Shown: positions 57,525-64,000 of the stretch, in pieces | Layout: each line of letters starts with the position of its first letter | Position numbering within the stretch: position 1 is the first letter of the stretch | Source of the DNA: Hydrogenobacter sp. T-2 | GTDB taxonomy: Bacteria > Aquificota > Aquificia > Aquificales > Aquificaceae | Length of the DNA stretch: 64,000 nucleotides | NCBI RefSeq assembly: GCF_033971325.1 | Contig: NZ_CP117180.1 | Span: forward strand, 192,041-256,040 | Direction: 5' to 3' | Translations under genes and position numbers: made by a program | Notes under the pieces: model-generated | Database searches by the model: none | What the model was told of the DNA's origin: nothing | The model's input: the letters and a program-made list of their open reading frames with translations, nothing else

Positions 57525-59370
57525 GGATTATTCCCTCCTCAAGTATATGTTTGATAAACTCATAGCTTTCTTTTATAGCATTAAAATCTATGCTCCTATC
57601 CGTATCAAGACCGCTGTAAGGCTGTGGAAAGTTATGGGAAAACGGCTGATAACCTCTTAGTAGGACAGCCATATCTATGCTTGGATATGCCACCTTATCA
57701 AGCACTGGGTTATTACCCACACCAAAGAAAAATTCTTCCGACATCAAGTAGGATGGATATCTTATAGACTTTCTGTTATTTGTTATGAAAGAAAAGTTAA
57801 GACTGTTTCCGAGAAATTTAACAAAAAGCATAAAATCTAGTTTATTTTCTAAATCAAGCAACCACTTTAAGACTCCAACTACACCTGAAGATAACAATAT
57901 AGTCAAATTATATACAGGTTTTATGTTTCCCTCAATTATATTTTTATTCAATCTACCTAAAACCATACAAGCAGAGATGTGTTCATCAATTCTATAAGGA
58001 CCTTCCATAAGTCCTACTAAAGCTATCCTTTTGTAGCTGTCCTTAAAGTTATAGGATTTTTCCAATAGCTTTAAAGTTCCCAAGCTAAAGTCAGACTCTA
58101 TGTATACCCTAAATTCTCGCTTGTTTTCTACAGTATTAAACTCCTCTGGCTTAAGCACAAACCCCCAGTCTCTGTTGTTCCAAACTGATATATGTTTTAA
58201 ACCAAAAGCAGATAGGTGAAGGTGTCTTCTCAGCTCATCTTCATGCACCACAGCATCAATATTGAGTGAATATCTAAAAATACGATTATGTAAACCCTCT
58301 TTCTTAGAAAACAGCACCCTTTCACCAAAGGACAATAGATAATCTTTGACTATCCAACGCTCAGGCACTATATATGGTCCTACCTCTTCCCCACTCTTCC
58401 ATTCATAGAGACATGAATTTTTGAAGTTATAAAACGTTTGCAAATCATCCAAGAACTCATCTAAAGAATCACTAACTATATCTCTTGGAAGTATTATAGC
58501 TTTTTTTACAAGGTCTTCTTCGCTTTGCAATCTCTGTTTAGTGTATACCTCTATGCCTGTTCTTCTTTTCTCTTCTTCTAAAACATCCACCATTGGACCT
58601 TTTGCCAACAGCCATGGCTCTTTTTTTGCTCTTTCTAAGACATAATCAAAGTAATCTTTAGCAATGCAGGAATATATGTATATGTTGCCAAGTTTAGTTT
58701 TTTTGTATATTCCTTCTTTAAGTGCGTCATAACCCACAGAGTCGTCAGGGTTTGAATTTTCTATCAAAGCTCTTACATGGTATAGCCAAGGCATATTGAG
58801 GTTGTAGTTATCATACCTTAAAACACCATTGAAAACCTTGCCATATCTATAATCCACTCTTAAAAGCCAGTCCACATAGTGTATAAAAGGCATCCAATTA
58901 GGTCCTATACCTATATTCAGAAGTTTTATATTACTTTTTGCTAATTTTGACAAAAAACCACCCTCACAATAGGAACATTGTTTATCAAGTTCTATTAAAT
59001 CGTAATCCTTACCAACTACACACACAGAAAGCATTGGGTCTATGCTTGCCTTTTTATTAGGCAAAGAATGTATAAACTCTGGAAAAGCCCCTATCTTTGG
59101 CTTGGTATTTTGCGGGTCAAATACCCCAGGAGAGGAGGCACTACTTTTTCCAAAGGAGTAAGAAAAACATGGAACGTATAAAGTTCCGTCCTCTCCTATG
59201 GTCTCCATAATAGCATCAAAGAAAAGTTTACACAGATCCCTTGTGCTTTTTATTCCCTCAGGCGGACTTCCTATAACTCCTAAGCTCGTGCTAAGGTATA
59301 CACTGTCTCCTTTCTGAATTCCAAGCTCTCCCAAAGCCCTAAGTATATCCTGGTAGCTGTAGCTTTTCAT
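57514..59370 (-). CDS. AAC(3)-like acetyltransferase fused to a degenerate DUF4910 domain
   Basis: 618 residues in two parts. Residues about 1-270 match the aminoglycoside N3-acetyltransferase family (LRALGELGIQKGDSVYLSTS, DGTLYVPCFSYSF, IGAFPEFIHSLPNKKASIDP, and a later NIGIGPNWMPFIHYVDWL with the catalytic histidine). Residues about 320-618 align in order with the neighbouring DUF4910 protein (RYSLNIDAVVHEDELRRHLH, VWNNRDWGFVLKPEEFN, FRVYIESDFSLGTLKLLE and a final KESYEFIKHILE) but lack the CHP and HTSLDD metal-binding phrases. In this operon the first half probably moves an acyl group to an amino sugar; the second half is probably a non-catalytic binding domain. ATGA overlap with the acyl carrier gene. 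Confidence 0.82.
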   Translation of the reverse strand: MKSYSYQDILRALGELGIQKGDSVYLSTSLGVIGSPPEGIKSTRDLCKLFFDAIMETIGEDGTLYVPCFSYSFGKSSASSPGVFDPQNTKPKIGAFPEFIHSLPNKKASIDPMLSVCVVGKDYDLIELDKQCSYCEGGFLSKLAKSNIKLLNIGIGPNWMPFIHYVDWLLRVDYRYGKVFNGVLRYDNYNLNMPWLYHVRALIENSNPDDSVGYDALKEGIYKKTKLGNIYIYSCIAKDYFDYVLERAKKEPWLLAKGPMVDVLEEEKRRTGIEVYTKQRLQSEEDLVKKAIILPRDIVSDSLDEFLDDLQTFYNFKNSCLYEWKSGEEVGPYIVPERWIVKDYLLSFGERVLFSKKEGLHNRIFRYSLNIDAVVHEDELRRHLHLSAFGLKHISVWNNRDWGFVLKPEEFNTVENKREFRVYIESDFSLGTLKLLEKSYNFKDSYKRIALVGLMEGPYRIDEHISACMVLGRLNKNIIEGNIKPVYNLTILLSSGVVGVLKWLLDLENKLDFMLFVKFLGNSLNFSFITNNRKSIRYPSYLMSEEFFFGVGNNPVLDKVAYPSIDMAVLLRGYQPFSHNFPQPYSGLDTDRSIDFNAIKESYEFIKHILEEGIIHGR

Positions 59371-59603
59371 TTTTCACTTAGTTTGTTGGTTATTTTTTCC
59401 ACTAAGCCCTTAAGCGTTTTTATATTTCTGTCTTCCATATCTTCTTCACTAAAACTTATACCAAACTCCTCTTCTATATAAAGCAAAAGTTGAGTAAAGC
59501 CAAAGGAGTCAACTATACCCGTATGTATAAGGTCTTCTTCAAGATAATTACTTAGGTCTTTACCTAAAAAATCTTGTAGCTTCCCTATTATTTCTCTTTC
59601 CAT
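59367..59603 (-). CDS. Dedicated acyl carrier protein
   Basis: 78 residues. TGIVDSFGFTQLLLYIEEEFG has the phosphopantetheine serine S33 in a DSFG rather than the fatty-acid-type DSLD context. This divergence and the position between an oxidoreductase and an acyltransferase-like gene suggest a specialised carrier for a sugar acyl group rather than the fatty-acid AcpP. Overlaps the neighbours on both sides (16 bases with the oxidoreductase, 4 with the fusion gene). Confidence 0.88.
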   Translation of the reverse strand: MEREIIGKLQDFLGKDLSNYLEEDLIHTGIVDSFGFTQLLLYIEEEFGISFSEEDMEDRNIKTLKGLVEKITNKLSEK

Positions 59604-60685
59604 AGCAAGTCCTCACTTAATTTTTTCATAAATTGGAAATTCTTTTTCTCCTTTTCAAAATCCCATATAATTGGCTCCGATTGCATCTTCTCAGTTTGTT
59701 TGTAAATAGTATAAGCACTATGAATATGCGAATATAGATTAGCAAAAGCCTCTATAAAGCCAGCAGGATGCCCAGGTGTCATCCGATTATATATTCTAAC
59801 ACCACCTATACCTATGTTAGAACCTCTGTCAATTATTAGCTTTTCCCCATTGCTTTTTGCTACAAACAGTTTTTCAGGCTCTTCCTGAACCCAACATACG
59901 GACATTTTTGTGCCATACACACAAACCCTTAGACCGTTCCTGTTTCCAAGGGCAACCTTACTAACCCACATAAATCCAGGCTCACCACTTTTGTATTCAA
60001 AGAGACATTTTACGTCATCAACTACGCCGTAGGGCGAAAAACTCCTATGTATACTTTTAAGCCTCTTTATATCCTTTTCTGTTATATAGTAGCTAATAGA
60101 AAAAAGATGTGATGCGAGGTCAAGAATTATTGTTGGTATACTCTCATCCTTTTTCCTCCACCAAGGTGGGTAATCAATAACTTTTGGAGGTCTCAAAAAA
60201 CTTTCCTGAGGCATTTCTAAATGCATACTAATAAGCTCACCCATTTCACCAGATAAAAACATATTCCTGAGTTCAGTCAGCATGGGATAGGCTATATAGT
60301 TATAAGTTATACACAGAAAGTAGTTAGAATTTCTAAACTTCTCTTCAAAGGCTATAATCTCTTCGTATGACTTAAAAAGCGGTTTTTCACATAGAACTGG
60401 ATAACCCATTTCTATAGCCTTTGCCACATGTTCATAGTGAAGTGGAGTGGGAGTAAGAACAACCACAAGGTCTATCTGACCTTTTACAGTTTTCAGCATG
60501 GTATCCACATCCCCAAAAGCATCCGCTCCATAAAAATCCGCACTTTTGAGGTTTATTTCCTTGTTTCTACTAAAAACCCCTGCACTGACCTCAAACAAAC
60601 CATCTAACCTACTTGCACAAAAATGCACATAACCAGCAATTGAGTTTATTCCACCACCAATAAAGGCAACTTTATATCTAACCAT
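59588..60685 (-). CDS. Gfo/Idh/MocA-family sugar oxidoreductase
   Basis: 365 residues from the ATG at 60685 (MVRYKVAFIGGGINSIAG); an earlier in-frame ATG lies well inside the upstream gene. The Rossmann start, VVVLTPTPLHYEHVAKAIE and the catalytic-lysine phrase CEKPLFKSYEE are typical. The C-terminal sheet domain contains VDDVKCLFEYKSGEPGF. It should oxidise or reduce a nucleotide sugar with NAD(H). Its start overlaps the FkbM gene's end by 8 bases. Confidence 0.9.
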   Translation of the reverse strand: MVRYKVAFIGGGINSIAGYVHFCASRLDGLFEVSAGVFSRNKEINLKSADFYGADAFGDVDTMLKTVKGQIDLVVVLTPTPLHYEHVAKAIEMGYPVLCEKPLFKSYEEIIAFEEKFRNSNYFLCITYNYIAYPMLTELRNMFLSGEMGELISMHLEMPQESFLRPPKVIDYPPWWRKKDESIPTIILDLASHLFSISYYITEKDIKRLKSIHRSFSPYGVVDDVKCLFEYKSGEPGFMWVSKVALGNRNGLRVCVYGTKMSVCWVQEEPEKLFVAKSNGEKLIIDRGSNIGIGGVRIYNRMTPGHPAGFIEAFANLYSHIHSAYTIYKQTEKMQSEPIIWDFEKEKKNFQFMKKLSEDLLWKEK

Positions 60686-61787
60686 GGCTTGGCAACGCAT
60701 ACAGAACGGTTTCCATAAAGAATGTTCCATGCACCCTTACATAAAGCCTGTATGTTGGGTCTATCTGCTTAATAAACTTTGGTATTTCATAGAGGTCTTC
60801 AGGTTTGTGATACAAGGACACCATAAGTATAGGCTTGTATTCTCTTATTATACTTTGCATGCCTTTCAGACAAGGAAGTTCATAACCTTCAGTGTCCATC
60901 TTTATTAAATGAAATCCCAGATTAATAAAAGTATCGTCTGGCTTCATTATAAAAACTTTCTGTGTAAAATCAAATTCCTTTAGGTCTATACCAGGAATTT
61001 GAGTCAACCTTGAAATGGAACCATTATCTACATCACAATACAGGTTTAAAACGTCAAAACAATCGCCACAACCAGCCATTATAGGAATGTATACAGTATC
61101 TGGAAAATCTTGTCTGAGAGTTTCTATCCTTTTTAATAAATTGGAGAAATTCCTCTTATCTGGTTCAAAACCCACATAAATGTTCATGTTCTTACCAAAA
61201 TTCTTGCCTTTACTTAGGAAAAGTTCAAGCGTATCACCGTCGTAGGCACCCACATCAATAAAGTTATAGGGCCCTGGTAAAATGTCCATAATGTTTATAT
61301 CTTCTGGTATATATTGCCCTCTTTCTGGATCTTCTATAAAATCAGCGTCGTGCGTTTTTCTAAACTCTATCCAGTTATTAACTATTCTTTTGGATTTATC
61401 TTCTTCAAACAGCTTCAATATATCCTCTTTGCATTCAATCTTGTAGTTATTATCAAACCAGTAATGATTGTCTATAGCACTGAAAACCTCTTTGAATTCT
61501 TTATAAACCTTCTTGTAATCCCACCACTCAAACTTTTCACCCAGCTGTGCCTTTATCTTTTCAAGCACCTCTACAAGAGGGAATGTAAACAAAAAGAGAT
61601 AGTTCTCTGGGTCTTTTATGTATTCCCCCACCTCATCCGGTTTTATGGTTTTTACTTTTGGATGGTGAGTATAAGAGTCTATGTAAAATTCAACCTTGTT
61701 CCCTCTGTTCTCTATAACGTCAACTAATAATTTTCTCCATAGATGATGTGTAGTTCCAATAATAACAATCTTTTTATTCATACTCAC
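60678..61787 (-). CDS. FkbM-family methyltransferase
   Basis: 369 residues, start MSMNKKIVIIG or the ATG two codons later. The first 130 residues form a separate alpha/beta domain starting IVIIGTTHHLWRKLLVDVIE, which resembles a nucleotide-binding fold. The methyltransferase domain has FIDVGAYDGDTLELF (SAM loop) and IKMDTEGYELPCLKGMQ, the FkbM signature. Such enzymes O-methylate glycans and natural products. It overlaps the AMP-ligase gene by 14 bases. Confidence 0.9.
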   Translation of the reverse strand: MSMNKKIVIIGTTHHLWRKLLVDVIENRGNKVEFYIDSYTHHPKVKTIKPDEVGEYIKDPENYLFLFTFPLVEVLEKIKAQLGEKFEWWDYKKVYKEFKEVFSAIDNHYWFDNNYKIECKEDILKLFEEDKSKRIVNNWIEFRKTHDADFIEDPERGQYIPEDINIMDILPGPYNFIDVGAYDGDTLELFLSKGKNFGKNMNIYVGFEPDKRNFSNLLKRIETLRQDFPDTVYIPIMAGCGDCFDVLNLYCDVDNGSISRLTQIPGIDLKEFDFTQKVFIMKPDDTFINLGFHLIKMDTEGYELPCLKGMQSIIREYKPILMVSLYHKPEDLYEIPKFIKQIDPTYRLYVRVHGTFFMETVLYALPSHG

Positions 61788-63243
61788 GCTCCCTAAAATA
61801 ACACTCCAACGCTCTTCTATCTATCTTACCCACATGGTTTTTGGGCAACTCTTCCAATTGTATAAACTTGTAAGGCACTTGATAGGTTGCTAACTTTTGA
61901 AAGCAGAACTTTCTAAGCTCGCTTTCTCTTATCTCATCCTCTGCAGAATAAAAGGCTATGAGTTTTGTCTCTCCACCCTCTTGCACTCCCACCACTGCAC
62001 ACTCCTTAATACCATTATAACTTAAAATCACAGATTCCACATCCTCAGGAAAAACGTTTATAGCACCCACTTTATAGAGGAACTTTTTCCTACCTTTGTA
62101 ATAAAGAAATCCGTCCTCATCCATATAGCCCAAGTCTCCAGTAAGGAAATAGTCTCCCAGAAAGGCTCTTTTTGTCTCTTGCTCCATATTGAGATAACCG
62201 CTAAATATAAGTGGTGTTTTTACCGCTATCTCTCCAACTTCCTTAGGTTTCAATTTGTTTCCTTGATGGTCAATTATAGCTACTTCAACATTTTTCAATG
62301 GATAGCCTACGCTTTCAATTTTTGCTCTAAATTCTCGTAAGTTTATATCAGAAACAGTAGAAGTCTCGGATGTTCCATACATTTCATGAAAATCACAGCT
62401 TAATAGGTTTAAGATTTCTTCTTTTTCAACTTTGCTTAAACTGGATGAAGAGGATACTAAACACCTGAGACTGCTAAGGTCATATTCTCCTTTCCTTATG
62501 TAAGGTAGTATACTTCTTATCTGCGAAGACACCAATATAGAAAGGCTTACCTTTTTAATTGAAACTGTATATAACCAGTCTTGAGGTTCAAACTTGTCAA
62601 TTATTACAGCTTTACATCCAGAATAGATTGGAATTAATGAAAGTCTAAATCCAAGCGTATGATACATAGGAGTTGAAACTATTAACACATCTTCATCTTT
62701 TACCTTGTAGAGGTCTATAACAGTTTCAAAAGCTCTTTTAATCTTTGTGCTTGTGGATAACACTATGGGCTTAGGTTTGCTCGTTGAGCCCGATGTTGTT
62801 GAGATAAGAAAAGGTTCATCGGGACTGCATTTTTGAATGTCCACTTGTTTTAAGTATCCCTCTTTTATAGTTTCTAAGTCAAGGTGTATCAACTCTGTAT
62901 CTGTGGAAGTTAACTGAATGCTTAGGTTTGTAAGCAGAAATTTAGGTTTTAATTCTTCAAGTATTTGTAAGATCTGCTCTTTAGATAGTTTAGTATTTAT
63001 TGGTATAGTTCTTAGGCAGAGAACATCAGATGCGAGGACACTTAATATAAACTCAGGCGAGTTATCAAACAAAAGTGCGATGGTATCCTTTGGCTTGATG
63101 CCCTTGCTTAAAAGGATATTAGCTGTCTTTATAGTTAAGTTGTAAATCTCATTAAAAGAAAATGTTTTATTACCAAATTCGTAAGCAACCGCTTTTGAAT
63201 GTTTTTTGTCTAAAAGAAAGTCAAAGATTCTGATTTCTTTCAT
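61774..63243 (-). CDS. AMP-forming acyl ligase (adenylation enzyme)
   Basis: 489 residues from the ATG at 63243, which has GGAG eight bases upstream and an ATGA overlap with the preceding gene. ISTTSGSTSKPKPIVLS is the P-loop-like A3 motif, DFHEMYGTSETSTV is A5, GDLGYMDEDGFLYYKGRKK is A7/A8, and PKNHVGKIDRRAL carries the A10 lysine. It activates a carboxylic acid as an acyl adenylate. With the carrier protein 2 kb downstream in the same operon, the acceptor is probably that protein's phosphopantetheine rather than CoA. The substrate is unknown. Confidence 0.9.
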   Translation of the reverse strand: MKEIRIFDFLLDKKHSKAVAYEFGNKTFSFNEIYNLTIKTANILLSKGIKPKDTIALLFDNSPEFILSVLASDVLCLRTIPINTKLSKEQILQILEELKPKFLLTNLSIQLTSTDTELIHLDLETIKEGYLKQVDIQKCSPDEPFLISTTSGSTSKPKPIVLSTSTKIKRAFETVIDLYKVKDEDVLIVSTPMYHTLGFRLSLIPIYSGCKAVIIDKFEPQDWLYTVSIKKVSLSILVSSQIRSILPYIRKGEYDLSSLRCLVSSSSSLSKVEKEEILNLLSCDFHEMYGTSETSTVSDINLREFRAKIESVGYPLKNVEVAIIDHQGNKLKPKEVGEIAVKTPLIFSGYLNMEQETKRAFLGDYFLTGDLGYMDEDGFLYYKGRKKFLYKVGAINVFPEDVESVILSYNGIKECAVVGVQEGGETKLIAFYSAEDEIRESELRKFCFQKLATYQVPYKFIQLEELPKNHVGKIDRRALECYFREREYE

Positions 63244-64000
63244 AACAATATCTCCGCAAAGCCTATACACGCCCTATATTCTTTATCGTAAGGTTTTTCG
63301 TATTCTCCACATCCGTGGCTACCATTACCACCTGAGTAATATATGATTAACCTATCTTGTCCAGAAAGTGGTTGATTTGCTGTGCTCAATGTTCCACTAT
63401 CCCACTCACCCTCCTTTCCAAGTGGTATTATAGGCTCATCTGAAACAAGCTCCCATTTTCTGCAGTCCTTACTGTAGGCTAAATAAACCTCTATTTTCCC
63501 ATCGTGCGTTCCTTTTTTAAACTCATGGTCTATCATAAAAAGCCACAAAAAGCCAAGATAATGGTCTTTGTAGTTAAAGGGACACAAGCCATAAAAGTCT
63601 GCCCAGTTAAAGCCTCTTTCTTGTGCTATTCTGTCTTCCCTTTCAGATGGTATCCATACTGTTTTTGGCTTGCTCCAGTTTATAAAATCCTTACTTATTG
63701 ACATTCCCACACAGCGTCTTGTCCTGCCTTGCTTGTCTATCTTATAGGTTTTTACCATAGCCCTGTAAACCCTTTTCCTTTTATCGTAAAAAACTGGTGC
63801 AACATCGCTATACCATATCTTCTTCGTCTTTTTGTTTGGAAATTTTAGCAGAGGAATTACAGGGTTGTTTTCGTATTCCACGAAATTTATACCATCCTTT
63901 GAAAAGGCAACGCAATAGCCTTTGTCTGTGTAGCCAAAGAGTTTGTATGGATACTCATCCTCTGGATTGTGTATAACAGATGGAATGTGATAGCTTGCTA
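63240..64000 (-). CDS. Five-bladed beta-propeller glycosidase-like protein (partial, 5' end outside window)
   Basis: About 253 C-terminal residues; the frame is open to the right edge of the window. Repeated blades with paired acidic and aromatic positions are seen: FSKDGINFVEYENNPVIP, WYSDVAPVFYDKRKRVYRAM, SISKDFINWSKP, YSKDCRKWELVSDEPIIPLG and WDSGTLSTANQPLSGQDRLI. This pattern matches the GH43/GH32/GH117-type fold that often occurs in glycan loci. Whether it is a hydrolase or a sugar-binding protein cannot be told without the missing first blade. The stop overlaps the ligase start (ATGA). Confidence 0.75.
   Translation of the reverse strand, partial: ASYHIPSVIHNPEDEYPYKLFGYTDKGYCVAFSKDGINFVEYENNPVIPLLKFPNKKTKKIWYSDVAPVFYDKRKRVYRAMVKTYKIDKQGRTRRCVGMSISKDFINWSKPKTVWIPSEREDRIAQERGFNWADFYGLCPFNYKDHYLGFLWLFMIDHEFKKGTHDGKIEVYLAYSKDCRKWELVSDEPIIPLGKEGEWDSGTLSTANQPLSGQDRLIIYYSGGNGSHGCGEYEKPYDKEYRACIGFAEILL

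Overview
The window is a chromosomal segment of a thermophilic hydrogen-bacterium type organism of the order Aquificales, most likely family Aquificaceae (Hydrogenobacter/Thermocrinis-like). This is inferred from an NusG with an extra inserted domain of the kind known from Aquifex, large RpoB and RpoC, two tuf genes, AGG/AAG/ATA-rich codon use and very tight gene packing. The genus cannot be fixed from sequence reading alone.

Layout. 1-12.7 kb is mixed housekeeping. It holds a partial DegT-type sugar aminotransferase, a three-domain lipoate ligase/DUF116/CdhB-like fusion, an ACR3-like exporter, argH, a small LapA-like protein, a decaying tandem family of Rpn-type nuclease genes, serS, tyrA, pyrC, a cation exporter with a NifX-like tail, and a radical SAM protein. 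12.8-37.5 kb is the information-processing block. It starts with five tRNAs (Val, Thr, Tyr, Gly, Thr) and then has tuf, rpmG, tRNA-Trp, secE, nusG, rplK, rplA, rplJ, rplL, rpoB, rpoC, rpsL, rpsG, fusA, a second identical tuf, and the S10 cluster rpsJ-rplC-rplD-rplW-rplB-rpsS-rplV-rpsC-rplP-rpmC-rpsQ. Two non-ribosomal coiled-coil genes sit inside this block, at the nusG/rplK and rplA/rplJ junctions. 37.5-53.4 kb holds lptD, rpe, hom, a membrane ClpP-class protease, alr, tmk, a HIT protein, a MidA-like methyltransferase, a periplasmic protein of unknown function, leuB, ffh, a TPR lipoprotein, a degenerate EAL protein, a MoaD/ThiS-like carrier, a methyltransferase and uvrB.

53.4-64 kb is a surface-glycan region. 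PseG and a coiled-coil nuclease-like gene lie on the plus strand. A long minus-strand operon enters from the right edge: beta-propeller glycosidase-like protein, AMP-forming ligase, FkbM methyltransferase, Gfo/Idh/MocA oxidoreductase, acyl carrier protein, an AAC(3)-like/degenerate-peptidase fusion, a DUF4910 peptidase-like protein, a formyltransferase and PseH. It looks like a route to a nonulosonic-acid or amino-sugar glycan decorated with acyl or formyl groups, with a carboxylic acid activated on a dedicated carrier protein. A run of nine G residues in the formyltransferase could switch it by slippage, and loss of one G would fuse it in frame to PseH.

Across the window, many first-in-operon genes (argH, leuB, ffh, pyrC, alr, the ClpP-class protease, the radical SAM gene, the Rpn gene, pseG) have a TATAAT-like box only 6-8 bases before the start codon and no Shine-Dalgarno sequence. 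Operon-internal genes have good Shine-Dalgarno sites or ATGA overlaps. This suggests widespread leaderless transcription.
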